37,082 nt of DNA from contig WRBL01000019.1 in assembly GCA_009784565.1 (NCBI GenBank), forward strand, positions 1-37,082, given 5' to 3'. The position numbers and the translations under genes are program-made. This DNA comes from Streptosporangiales bacterium (GTDB lineage: Bacteria; Actinomycetota; Actinomycetes; Streptosporangiales; Streptosporangiaceae). This document shows positions 8,217 to 15,482 of the stretch, piece by piece (position 1 is the stretch's first letter; each line of letters opens with the position of its first letter). Below the pieces are notes generated by a model. That model saw nothing but the letters and a program-made list of their open reading frames with translations. It made no database searches and was not told the DNA's origin.

Positions 8217-9290
8217 ATGTCATCGGCTTCGGTCCGGCTCACCGCGCTGTCGCACGGGGCCGGCTGTGCGTGCAAGCTACCACTGTCCGCTCTCGATCAG
8301 CTGATGGTTTCCCTGGGATCAATGCCAGGCGGCGGCGGTTCCCCCGGGACAGCCGGCCTGGGCCCGGACCTGCTGATCGGGGCGGCCGAGGCGGACGACG
8401 CGGCGGTCGTCCGCCTCGATGACGAACGGGCCCTGGTGGCCACCACCGACTTCTTCACCCCGATCGTCGACGACCCGGGCGACTGGGGGCGCATCGCCGC
8501 CGCGAACGCGCTGTCCGACGTCTACGCGATGGGCGGACGGCCCCTGCTCGCCCTGAACATCACGGCCTGGCCGGGAGAGACGCTGCCGCTGGACCTGCTG
8601 GCCGAGGTCCTGCGGGGCGGCGCGTCCGTGGCCGCCGCCGCGGGCTGCGTGGTCGCGGGCGGGCACACGATCGACGATCCGGAGCCCAAGTACGGCATGG
8701 CCGTGATCGGCCTGGCCGACCCCGGCCGGCTGCTGCGCCTGGACACCGCCCGGCCCGGCGACTCCCTGGTGCTGACCAAGCCGGTCGGTACGGGCGTGGT
8801 CGCCACGGCGCACAAGCGCTCGGCCGCCCCGGACGACGTGCTGGCCGCGGCGGTCGAGGCGATGACCACGCTCAACGCGGCCGCCTCCGAGGCGGCACTG
8901 GCGGCGGGCGTGACGGCGGCCACCGACGTGACGGGCTTCTCGCTCCTGGGTCACCTGCACCGGATGCTGCGGGCCAGCGGCTGCTCCGCGGTCGTGGACG
9001 CCGCGGCCGTGCCGCTGCTGCCCGGCGCCCGGGACCTGACCGCGGCCGGGTACGTGTCCGGCGGCACGCGGAACAACATGTCGTTCCTCCAGCCGTGGGT
9101 CACGATCGCCCCCGGCGTTCCCACCGACGTCGCCATCCTGCTGCGGGACGCCCAGACTTCCGGGGGACTGCTGCTGGCCACGAGCGATCCGTCATCGCTG
9201 GTCAGCGAGCTTTCCGCGCGGAACGTGACCGCCGCGGTCATCGGAACGATCACCAGCGGCGACACGGGGCACATCGACGTACCCGCATAG
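8217..9290 (+). CDS. selD: Selenide, water dikinase (selenophosphate synthase)
   Basis: Makes selenophosphate from selenide and ATP, the selenium donor for selenocysteine, selenouridine or selenium-containing small molecules. From the ATG at 8217 (357 aa) the N-terminus aligns residue for residue with E. coli SelD: RLTALSHGAGCACK, with catalytic Cys17 and Lys20. Cys is present, not selenocysteine. Further family blocks are ADDAAVVRLDD, TTDFFTPIVDDPGDWGRIAAANALSDVYAMGG, AGGHTIDDPEPKYG, TDVTGFSLLGHL and DAQTSGGLLLA. In-frame GTGs at 8202 and 8211 are possible alternative starts. It is divergent from steA across 43 bases and ends 34 bases before egtA on the same strand. That is an unusual neighbour, suggesting possible co-expression with ergothioneine synthesis. 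No SelA, SelB or selenoprotein was seen in the window. Confidence 0.93.
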   Translation: MSSASVRLTALSHGAGCACKLPLSALDQLMVSLGSMPGGGGSPGTAGLGPDLLIGAAEADDAAVVRLDDERALVATTDFFTPIVDDPGDWGRIAAANALSDVYAMGGRPLLALNITAWPGETLPLDLLAEVLRGGASVAAAAGCVVAGGHTIDDPEPKYGMAVIGLADPGRLLRLDTARPGDSLVLTKPVGTGVVATAHKRSAAPDDVLAAAVEAMTTLNAAASEAALAAGVTAATDVTGFSLLGHLHRMLRASGCSAVVDAAAVPLLPGARDLTAAGYVSGGTRNNMSFLQPWVTIAPGVPTDVAILLRDAQTSGGLLLATSDPSSLVSELSARNVTAAVIGTITSGDTGHIDVPA

Positions 9291-9312
9291 CCGTTTTGCC
9301 CCCTGGGCGAGT

Positions 9313-9318
9313 TATCGT
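9313..9318 (+). promoter_or_regulatory. Likely -10 box of a leaderless egtA transcript
   Basis: TATCGT ends exactly 6 bases before the egtA ATG at 9325, and no Shine-Dalgarno sequence precedes that ATG. A TANNNT box at this distance is the usual signature of leaderless transcripts in actinobacteria. A good -35 is not visible. It implies egtABCD can be transcribed apart from selD. Confidence 0.45.
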
Positions 9319-9324
9319 TCCTAT

Positions 9325-10668
9325 ATGACCGAGTTGGCTCTGCGAGAAGAACAGGCCACCGCCCGTATTCACGGGATCTGCCTGAAGACCGGGCCGCCGG
9401 GGCGGGTAGGCGTCGAACTCGAGTGGCTCGTGCGCGACCCGTCCGACCCCGCGCGGCCCGTTCCCGCCCAGCGGATCGCCTCCGCCGCCGCGGCCTTCGG
9501 GCCCGGCACCCCCGGTGGCCCGGCCACCGCCCTACCGTCCAGTTCCCGCCCGGGCGCCCTTCCGTCCGGGGCCTTCCTGACCTCTGAGCCTGGCGGACAG
9601 CTTGAGCTGAGCTCGCTGCCCGCCGATTCGCTCGCCGGCCTCATCTCCGCTACCCGGGCCGACCTCGCCGCGCTCCGGGCCGCCGTCGCGGCCGAGGGAC
9701 TCGAGCTCACGGGGATCGGCCTCGACCCGTTCCGCCCGCCCCGCCGTGTCCTGCGCCTGCCCCGGTACGCGGCGATGGAGGAGTTTTTCGACCGTTCCGG
9801 CCCGTGGGGCCGCCAGATGATGTGCGGCACCGCGTCGGTCCAGGTGTGCCTGGACGCGGGGGACGACAGCGCCGCGTCCACCGGGTACGCCTACCGGTGG
9901 CGGCTGCTGCACGCCCTCGGCCCCGTCCTCGTCGCGGCCTTCGCCAACTCCCCGCTGCGCGAAGGGCAGCCGACCGGATGGCGGTCCACCCGGCAGCAGG
10001 TGTGGGCCCGCATGGACGCGGGCCGGACCCGGCCGCCCCGGGTCAGCGCCCCCGACCTGCGGGCCGCCTGGGCCTCGTACGCGCTGGACGCCCAGGTCAT
10101 GTGCGTCCAGTCCGACGGCACCGACTGGATGGTCCCGGCCGGCCTGACCCTGCGCGACTGGCTCCGGTCCCCGCGCGCCGCGTCCGGTCCGGCGGGGCTG
10201 CGCCCGGCCGGGCCGGACGACCTCGACTACCACCTGTCCACCCTCTTCCCCCCGGTGCGGCCGCGCGGCCACTTCGAGATCCGGATGATCGACGCCCAGC
10301 CGGGCGACGACGGCTGGATCGTGCCGCTGGCCGTCACCACCGCCCTGCTGTCGGATCCACGGGCCGCCGACGAGGCCCTCGCCGCGGCCGAGCGGATCTG
10401 GCCCGGCTCCCCCGGGGACTGGCCCGCCGACGGCGGGGTAGCGCAACCGGGCCGTGCCGACGGCAACCCGTGGCTCACCGCCGCCCGCTACGGCCCGGCC
10501 GACCCCGCGATCGCCCGGGCCGCGCGAGAGTGCTTCGCCGCCGCCCGGGCCGCCCTGGACCGCGCGGGCGTCCCGGAACCGGTCACCGCCGCCGTGGACG
10601 CCTTCACCGACACCTACGTAGACCGCGGCCGGTGCCCGGCCGACGACCTGCTGGAGGAGACCCGATGA
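9325..10668 (+). CDS. egtA: Ergothioneine pathway glutamate-cysteine ligase EgtA
   Basis: 447 aa, close to the usual EgtA length. It belongs to the GCS2-type glutamate-cysteine ligases and would join glutamate and cysteine to give gamma-glutamylcysteine, the sulfur donor for EgtB. Visible family features are the N-terminal RVGVELEWLVRD, the substrate-pocket block GGQLELSSLPADS, MMCGTASVQVCLDAG, and RGHFEIRMIDAQPGDDGWIVPLAVT near residue 310-330. It is the first of four genes with 1-4-base overlaps (egtABCD), and its stop overlaps the egtB start as ATGA at 10665-10668. The start at 9325 lacks a ribosome binding site but has a -10-like box 6 bases upstream. Having EgtA and EgtC marks the route as the mycobacterial, gamma-glutamylcysteine-dependent type. 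Confidence 0.92.
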   Translation: MTELALREEQATARIHGICLKTGPPGRVGVELEWLVRDPSDPARPVPAQRIASAAAAFGPGTPGGPATALPSSSRPGALPSGAFLTSEPGGQLELSSLPADSLAGLISATRADLAALRAAVAAEGLELTGIGLDPFRPPRRVLRLPRYAAMEEFFDRSGPWGRQMMCGTASVQVCLDAGDDSAASTGYAYRWRLLHALGPVLVAAFANSPLREGQPTGWRSTRQQVWARMDAGRTRPPRVSAPDLRAAWASYALDAQVMCVQSDGTDWMVPAGLTLRDWLRSPRAASGPAGLRPAGPDDLDYHLSTLFPPVRPRGHFEIRMIDAQPGDDGWIVPLAVTTALLSDPRAADEALAAAERIWPGSPGDWPADGGVAQPGRADGNPWLTAARYGPADPAIARAARECFAAARAALDRAGVPEPVTAAVDAFTDTYVDRGRCPADDLLEETR

Positions 10669-12008
10669 CCACTGACCATGCCCAGGCCGACGAGACCCCG
10701 CCCGATGAAACACTGCGGGAGAAGATCGCCGCGGAGCTGCACGCGGCCCGGGACCGCACCACGCTGCTGACCTCGGCGGTGGACGACGGCGACCTGGCCC
10801 GCCAGCACTCGCCGCTGATGTCGCCCCTGGTGTGGGACATGGCCCACATCGCCAACCAGGAGGAACTGTGGCTGCTGCGGGAGGTCGGCGGCCGCGATCC
10901 CATGCACCCGGAGATCGACCCGCTCTACGACGCGTTCACCCACCCCCGCTCTGAGCGGCCCTCCCTGCCGATCCTGCCCCCGGACGAGGCCCGGGCCTAC
11001 GCCCGCGAGGTCCGGGGCCGCGTCATGGACGTCCTGGAGAAGGCCCGGTTCTCCGGGACCCGGCTCACCGACTCCGGTTTCGCGTTCGGGATGATCGCGC
11101 AGCACGAGTCCCAGCATGACGAGACCATGCTCATCACCCACCAGCTCCGCCGGGGCGCGCCGGCGCTGACCGCTCCCCCGCCCCCCGCGGCTTCCGCGGA
11201 CGCCGCCGGGCTGCCGGCGGAGGTGTTCGTGCCGGGCGGACCGTTCACCATGGGAACCACGACCGAGCCCTGGGCCCTGGACAACGAACGGCCGGCCCAC
11301 TCCGTGGACGTGCCGGGCTTCTGGCTCGACACCACCCCGGTCACCTGCGGGCAGTACGCGGAATTCATCGCCGACGGCGGTTACGACGACCCGCGCTGGT
11401 GGACACCGGCCGGCTGGGAGCACCGCCAGTCCGCGGGCCTGACCGCGCCGCTGTTCTGGCACCCTGACGGCGGCTGGACCCGGGAGTCCTTCGGCGCGCG
11501 GCGGCCCGTGGCCGGAGACGAGCCGGTGCTCCACGTCTCCTGGTACGAGGCCGACGCCTACGCCCGGTGGGCCGGCCGGCGGCTGCCCACTGAGGCCGAA
11601 TGGGAGAAGGCCGCCCGCCACGACCCGGCCACGGGACGGTCCCGCCGCTACCCGTGGGGCGATTCCGCCCCGACGCCGGAGGTCGCGAACCTCGGCCAGC
11701 GGCATCTGTCCCCGGCCCCGGCCGGCGCCTACCCCGCCGGGGCCGCCCCGTGCGGGGCCCGGCAGCTGATCGGCGACGTGTGGGAGTGGACCAGCTCCGA
11801 CTTCGCGCCCTACCCGGGGTTCGAGGCCTGGCCGTACCGGGAGTACTCGGAGGTGTTCTTCGGGCCGGAGTACAAGGTCCTGCGGGGCGGCGCGTTCAGC
11901 GTCTCCCCCGTCGCCTGCCGCGGCACCTTCCGCAACTGGGACTACCCGGTCCGCCGCCAGATCTTCTCCGGCTTCCGGACCGCCCGCTCGGCCCCGGAGC
12001 CCGCCTGA
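10665..12008 (+). CDS. egtB: Ergothioneine sulfoxide synthase EgtB (iron-dependent)
   Basis: 447 aa. It joins gamma-glutamylcysteine to hercynine at the imidazole C2 with oxygen, using a mononuclear iron. An N-terminal DinB_2 domain carries the three-His iron site: H61 (WDMAHIANQEE) and H147/H151 (QHESQHDE), the same pattern as characterised EgtB. From about residue 185 comes a formylglycine-generating-enzyme-like (FGE-sulfatase) domain: VPGGPFTMGT, NERPAHSV, VSWYEADAYARWAGRRLPTEAEWE, GDVWEWTSSDF and LRGGAFSV. The ATG overlaps the egtA stop (ATGA), and the stop overlaps the egtC start by one base (TGATG). The related selenoneine synthase SenA shares this fold, so the nearby selD makes the substrate worth checking; the flanking egtA and egtC favour the sulfur role. 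Confidence 0.95.
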   Translation: MTTDHAQADETPPDETLREKIAAELHAARDRTTLLTSAVDDGDLARQHSPLMSPLVWDMAHIANQEELWLLREVGGRDPMHPEIDPLYDAFTHPRSERPSLPILPPDEARAYAREVRGRVMDVLEKARFSGTRLTDSGFAFGMIAQHESQHDETMLITHQLRRGAPALTAPPPPAASADAAGLPAEVFVPGGPFTMGTTTEPWALDNERPAHSVDVPGFWLDTTPVTCGQYAEFIADGGYDDPRWWTPAGWEHRQSAGLTAPLFWHPDGGWTRESFGARRPVAGDEPVLHVSWYEADAYARWAGRRLPTEAEWEKAARHDPATGRSRRYPWGDSAPTPEVANLGQRHLSPAPAGAYPAGAAPCGARQLIGDVWEWTSSDFAPYPGFEAWPYREYSEVFFGPEYKVLRGGAFSVSPVACRGTFRNWDYPVRRQIFSGFRTARSAPEPA

Positions 12009-12754
12009 TGTGCCGTCACCTGGCCTACCTCGGGCCGGCGGTGTCCCTGAAAGAGCTGATCCTCGACCCGGAGCACGGCCTGTACCGGCAGTCGTGGGCA
12101 CCGCGGCGGCAGCGCCACGGGACGGTCAACGCCGACGGATTCGGGGTCGGCTGGTACGCCGGCGACGACCCCGTGCCGGCCCGGTACCGGCGGGACATCC
12201 CCATCTGGAACGACGAGTCCCTCCCCGGCATCGCCCGTGTCACCCGGTCCGGCGCGGTCCTGGCCGCCGTCCGGTCGGCCACCCCCGGGATGGCCCTCGG
12301 CGCGGCGGCCGCCGCGCCGTTCGGGGCCGGAACCTGGCTGTTCAGCCACAACGGGGCGGTCAGTGGCTGGGAAACGTTGCAGTCACGAGTATCCGTTCGG
12401 GATATGGATGTCCTGTCTGATTCCGCGGTTCTGTGGGCCCTGACCCTGGCCCGGCTGCGGACCGGCGCCGAGCCGGGACCCGCGCTGGCCGCGGTGATCG
12501 CGGAGGCCGAAGCGGCGGGGGCGGCCGGGCGGTTCAACCTCCTGCTGACCGACGGGACCTCGATCGCCGCGACCGCCGCCGGGGACACCCTGTGCTACCG
12601 CGCCCGGGACGGCGGCGTGGTCATCGCCTCCGAGCCGGGCGACGACCGCCCCGGCTGGGCCGACGTCCCCGACCGGCACCTGCTGACCGCCGGCCCGCAC
12701 GGGCTCGCGGTCGCGCCCCTGTCCGACCTCACGGAAGGAGTCACCGTCCCGTGA
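12008..12754 (+). CDS. egtC: Gamma-glutamyl hercynylcysteine sulfoxide amidohydrolase EgtC
   Basis: 248 aa class-II glutamine-amidotransferase-like Ntn hydrolase that removes glutamate from the EgtB product. It starts MCRHLAYLGP, so Cys2 becomes the catalytic N-terminal nucleophile after loss of Met. Family blocks are NADGFGVGWYAG, RSATPGMALGAAAAAPF and WLFSHNGAVSGW. It overlaps egtB by 1 base and egtD by 4 bases (GTGA at 12751-12754). A ribosome-binding-like GGAAGGAG lies just before its own stop and serves egtD. One stretch around 12370-12425 (cgagtatccgttcgggatatggatg) is visibly less GC-rich than its surroundings, but the frame stays open and the family sequence continues. Confidence 0.93.
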   Translation: MCRHLAYLGPAVSLKELILDPEHGLYRQSWAPRRQRHGTVNADGFGVGWYAGDDPVPARYRRDIPIWNDESLPGIARVTRSGAVLAAVRSATPGMALGAAAAAPFGAGTWLFSHNGAVSGWETLQSRVSVRDMDVLSDSAVLWALTLARLRTGAEPGPALAAVIAEAEAAGAAGRFNLLLTDGTSIAATAAGDTLCYRARDGGVVIASEPGDDRPGWADVPDRHLLTAGPHGLAVAPLSDLTEGVTVP

Positions 12755-13719
12755 TCACCATCGAGAACCTGCTTCCCGCTGATTTCCGCGAGTCCTCACT
12801 GCGCGCCGACGTGATCGCCGGCCTGTCGGCCGAGCCCAAGTACCTGCCGCCGAAGTGGTTCTACGACGCCGAGGGCAGCGCCCTGTTCGAGAAGATCACC
12901 GCGCTGCCCGAGTACTACCCGACCCGGGCCGAGCGGGCCATCCTGGCCGCGGTGTCACCGGAGGTGGCGGCGCTATCCGGGGCTTCCTCCCTGGTCGAGC
13001 TGGGGTCCGGGTCCTCGGAGAAGACCCGGCTGCTGCTGGACGCGCTGCGGGCGGCCGGGACGCTGCGGCGCTACGTGCCCGTGGACGTCAGCGAGTCCGC
13101 CCTGCGCGGCGCCGGGGACTCTGTCGACGGCGCGTACCCGGGGCTGGACGTCCACGCGGTCGTGGCCGACTACGACACCTACCTGGGGATGGACTCGGGC
13201 GACGCCGGGCCCCGGCTGGTGGCGTTCCTCGGGTCGACGATCGGGAACATGACGCCGCCGGAACGGGCGGCCTTCCTGTCCCGGGTCCGGGCGGCGCTGC
13301 GGCCGGGCGACGCGTTCCTGCTCGGCACCGACCTGGTCAAGGACCCGGCCGTGCTGACCGCCGCCTACGACGACCCGGCCCGGGTGACCGCCGCGTTCAA
13401 CAAGAACGTGCTCTCGGTGCTGAACCACTCGCTCGGCGCGGACTTCGACCTCGACTCCTTCGGCCACGTCGCCGTCTGGGACCCGGCCCGCGAGTGGATC
13501 GAGATGCGGCTGCGTTCGGCCTCCGGCCAGCGGGTACGAATCCCGGGGGCGGGCCTCACCGTCACGTTCGCGGCCGGGGAGGACATTCGGACCGAGGTGT
13601 CGGCCAAGTTCCGCCGCGCCGGGGTGGCGGCGGAACTGGCGGAGGCCGGCCTGGACCTGCGGTCCTGGTGGACCGACCCCGCCGGCCAGTTCGGCCTGTC
13701 CCTGTCGGTCCCGGCGTAG
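12751..13719 (+). CDS. egtD: Histidine N-alpha-methyltransferase EgtD
   Basis: 322 aa, the normal EgtD length. SAM-dependent trimethylation of histidine to hercynine, the first committed step of ergothioneine synthesis. Family blocks: KYLPPKWFYDAEGSALFEKIT with LPEYYPTRAE, the SAM-binding LVELGSGSSEKTRLLLDAL, YVPVDVSESAL, LVAFLGSTIGNMTP and the substrate-site FNKNVLSVLNHSLGADFDLD. It starts at GTG 12751 inside the end of egtC. A PLP lyase (EgtE) is not encoded next to it or elsewhere in the window, so the last C-S cleavage must be done by a gene outside it. Confidence 0.95.
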   Translation: MITIENLLPADFRESSLRADVIAGLSAEPKYLPPKWFYDAEGSALFEKITALPEYYPTRAERAILAAVSPEVAALSGASSLVELGSGSSEKTRLLLDALRAAGTLRRYVPVDVSESALRGAGDSVDGAYPGLDVHAVVADYDTYLGMDSGDAGPRLVAFLGSTIGNMTPPERAAFLSRVRAALRPGDAFLLGTDLVKDPAVLTAAYDDPARVTAAFNKNVLSVLNHSLGADFDLDSFGHVAVWDPAREWIEMRLRSASGQRVRIPGAGLTVTFAAGEDIRTEVSAKFRRAGVAAELAEAGLDLRSWWTDPAGQFGLSLSVPA

Positions 13720-13751
13720 GCGCCCCGGCCGCCCTGGCATGATGAGGCAGC

Positions 13752-14090
13752 ATGAGCATCGTAAAAATCAACGCGATCACCGTCCCGGCCGACAGCGGGG
13801 ACGAGCTGGCGAAGCGGTTCGCCGCCCGCGCGGGCGCCGTCGATGACCAGCCTGGTTTCGAGGGCTTCGAGCTGCTGAAGCCGACCGACGACCGGACCAC
13901 CTGGCTGGTGGTGACCCGCTGGAAGGACGAGGAGTCGTTCAACGCGTGGGTGTCGTCTCCGGCCTTCGCCCACGGCCACCGCTCGGAGTCCGAGCGTTCC
14001 GGCGGCGAGGCGCAGAAGCCGGTCGGCATTCACAGCGAGGTCTGGTCGTATGAGCCTGCCGGCGGCTCGGGCGGCAGCGCCGCCAGCTGA
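13752..14090 (+). CDS. mhuD: MhuD-like haem-degrading monooxygenase (ABM fold)
   Basis: 112 aa, the size of mycobacterial MhuD. MSIVKINAITVPADSGDELAKRFA and the PGFEGFELLKP segment match MhuD closely. The residues that matter in MhuD are placed alike: Asn7, Trp66 (FNAWV) and a His at 74 or 76 in AFAHGH as the likely haem ligand. It would open haem in the cytoplasm and release iron. A TGAGG ribosome binding site precedes the ATG by about 5 bases. It lies 32 bases after egtD on the same strand, so it may be read with the ergothioneine genes; EgtB needs iron, which could explain the pairing, though this is inference. Confidence 0.8.
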   Translation: MSIVKINAITVPADSGDELAKRFAARAGAVDDQPGFEGFELLKPTDDRTTWLVVTRWKDEESFNAWVSSPAFAHGHRSESERSGGEAQKPVGIHSEVWSYEPAGGSGGSAAS

Positions 14091-14184
14091 ATCCCCGCGT
14101 GACCCGGCGGCCGCGAGTGCCCCCTCACGGTCGCCAGCGGTCATCCCTGCCCGCCGGCTCACGGCACCGCGCTCCGCGCCGTGA

Positions 14185-14251
14185 CCTGTTAGCCGGGCCT
14201 GTTAGCCGGGCCTGTTAGCCGTGGCCAGGCAGCCGTGGCCAGGCAGCCGGG
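14185..14251. repeat. Tandem array of five 13-14-base units
   Basis: Units start at 14185, 14198, 14211, 14225 and 14239. The first two are cctgttagccggg, the third ends gtgg, and the last two begin ccaggcagccg. The stepwise change of units suggests slippage followed by drift. Non-coding. Confidence 0.85.
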
Positions 14252-14303
14252 TCTCTCACGCGTCTCGCTGCCCCCAGCAGCCTCCTCCGTCTCAAGATCA
14301 GAC

Positions 14304-14350
14304 TAATGAGTCGATTTGCTGCACTCCCAGTGCGCTGAGTTACCTCATTA
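14304..14350. other. Nested inverted repeat, possible structured RNA or tRNA-like remnant
   Basis: A 7-base arm TAATGAG (14304-14310) pairs with CTCATTA (14344-14350). Between them is a perfect hairpin GCACT-CCC-AGTGC (14321-14333). Read on the minus strand, the outer stem is followed by GTAACTCAG, which resembles the start of a tRNA D-arm, but the element is too short to be a tRNA. It lies in a patch of lower GC than the rest of the spacer. Confidence 0.3.
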
Positions 14351-14455
14351 CGTGCGTGAAATCCGCCCGGAACGGCTGCGGGCGCTCCCGTGATCGGCGG
14401 AGGCCAGCCGCCATCGCCCGGCACACGGCCCGCGCGGCCGGACCCGCGGTCATGA

Positions 14456-14502
14456 CCGGCGCTGGGCGCACCTCGCGCCCCGGCGCTGGGCGCACCTCGC
14501 GC
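14456..14502. repeat. Two direct copies of a 23-base unit, 24-base period
   Basis: Identical 23-base units at 14456-14478 and 14480-14502, beginning ccggcgctgggcg, separated by one base. The period equals 8 codons, but neither strand gives a recognisable protein here. Confidence 0.85.
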
Positions 14503-14648
14503 ACCCGGCTGTGGCGCACCGGCCCGGCTGCCCCCGGTCAGAGCGGGGGCCCGGCCAGCTCGCGGCCGCCCCGGGGTCACGACTGCACCCTCAGCCCGCG
14601 CCCCGGCCACCCGCTGCCCGCACCGCCCCGCGTCGCTTGAGAGCACGG

Positions 14649-15368
14649 TTACGGGATGACGAAGGCGGCCATCTGAGCCGCACTGTGATCAAACAACGCG
14701 TCGGCGGGGTCGAAGCCGTTGGCGAACTGGCCGAAGAGCTCGAAGCTCACCATGCCGGCCAGCTGGGTCCAGGCGATGACACCCCGGACCAGGGTTTCCG
14801 GGGAGACGCCGGGGTCTTTCCCCCCGGTGACCGCGGCCAGGGCGCGCGTGGTGGCGGCGGCCTGCTCGCGCAGGTCTTCCGGCAGCGCCCGGGGCGGGGT
14901 CTGTGCCGGCAGGCCCTCGGCCTCGGCGTCCCGCAGGATCCCCACCAGGGCGGCCGGCACCCGGGCCGCCGGGGCGATCGTCGTCTCCGGGGCCCGGTAG
15001 CCGGGGACCGGCGAGCCGTAGATCAGCGCGTACTCCTGCGGATGGGCCAGTGCCCACGACCGGACGGCACGGCACGCCGCGATCCAGCGGGCGCGCGGTT
15101 CCCCTTCCGTCGCCGCCGCCTTCTCCGCCGCGGCGCCGAGCGCGTCGTAGGCGTCGATGATCAGGGCGGTGAGCAGATCGTCCCGGCTGGCGAAGTACCG
15201 GTACAGCGCCGAGGAGACCATCCCGAGCTCGCGGGCCACCGCGCGCAGTGACAGCCCGTCCGCGCCCGAGGTGGCGAGCTGGCGCCGGGCCTCGGCCTTG
15301 ATCTCCCGGGTGAGCTCGGCGCGCGCCCGTTCCCGGGCGTTCTGTCCCGCGTTCGGTTTCCGGGCCAC
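14649..15368 (-). CDS. TetR/AcrR-family transcriptional regulator
   Basis: 239 aa. The N-terminal helix-turn-helix is at about residues 25-70 (ADGLSLRAVARELGMVSSALYRYFASRDDLLTALI), the classic TetR signature. The C-terminal part, with RAVRSWALAHPQEYALIYGSPVPGY and VIAWTQLAGMVSFELFGQF, resembles the WHG-type TetR C-terminal domain. It starts at GTG 15368 behind a GGAGGA ribosome binding site. It is divergent from an F420-type nitroreductase gene; the shared 114-base spacer carries two near-identical inverted repeats that cover the likely promoters. It therefore probably represses itself and the nitroreductase and is released by an unknown small hydrophobic ligand. Confidence 0.9.
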   Translation of the reverse strand: MARKPNAGQNARERARAELTREIKAEARRQLATSGADGLSLRAVARELGMVSSALYRYFASRDDLLTALIIDAYDALGAAAEKAAATEGEPRARWIAACRAVRSWALAHPQEYALIYGSPVPGYRAPETTIAPAARVPAALVGILRDAEAEGLPAQTPPRALPEDLREQAAATTRALAAVTGGKDPGVSPETLVRGVIAWTQLAGMVSFELFGQFANGFDPADALFDHSAAQMAAFVIP

Positions 15369-15400
15369 GGCATCCTCCGTAAAGATCGGCGATCAAAAAC

Positions 15401-15415
15401 GAGAGCAGTGCTCTT
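15401..15415. promoter_or_regulatory. Operator copy 1 for the TetR-family regulator
   Basis: Inverted repeat GAGAGC-agt-GCTCTT. It overlaps TTGACA at 15414-15419, a good -35 match for the plus-strand gene, although the matching -10 is weak. The same repeat occurs again at 15453. Confidence 0.65.
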
Positions 15416-15452
15416 GACAGGAGTGCACTGATCGCGTTCACTGATCTTAACA

Positions 15453-15467
15453 GAGAGCACCGCTCTC
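15453..15467. promoter_or_regulatory. Operator copy 2 for the TetR-family regulator
   Basis: Perfect inverted repeat GAGAGC-acc-GCTCTC. Its centre is 52 bases (about five helical turns) from copy 1. It lies just upstream of TAAGAT (minus strand, 15444-15449), a likely -10 for the regulator gene, so a bound repressor would block that promoter. A direct repeat CACTGATC (15426-15433 and 15439-15446) lies between the two operators. Confidence 0.65.
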
Positions 15468-15482
15468 GGAAATGAGGAAGTC

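Larger units (their letters stand above)
14091..14648. other. Repeat-rich spacer without a convincing gene
   Basis: About 560 bases between mhuD and the tetR-type gene. Both strands have open frames of about 140 codons, but their translations are low-complexity (Ala, Gly, Pro, Arg) with no family signal. It holds two short tandem repeat arrays (14185-14251 and 14456-14502) and a lower-GC patch (about 14285-14370) with a nested inverted repeat. No tRNA or transposase was found. Confidence 0.6.

Noticed and set aside
8265..8267. Selenocysteine codon in selD
   Set aside because: The catalytic position (residue 17) is a normal Cys codon, not TGA.
8217..13719. A complete selenoneine (senABC) cluster
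   Set aside because: SelD and an EgtB-type enzyme are present, but no SenB-like glycosyltransferase was found, and egtA plus egtC fit normal ergothioneine synthesis.
14301..14350. tRNA gene
   Set aside because: Outer stem and D-arm-like text are suggestive, but only about 47 bases are enclosed, with no anticodon arm or T-arm.
14215..14646. 143-codon minus-strand frame in the repeat-rich spacer
   Set aside because: Low-complexity product built partly from the DNA repeats, with no ribosome binding site or recognisable domain.
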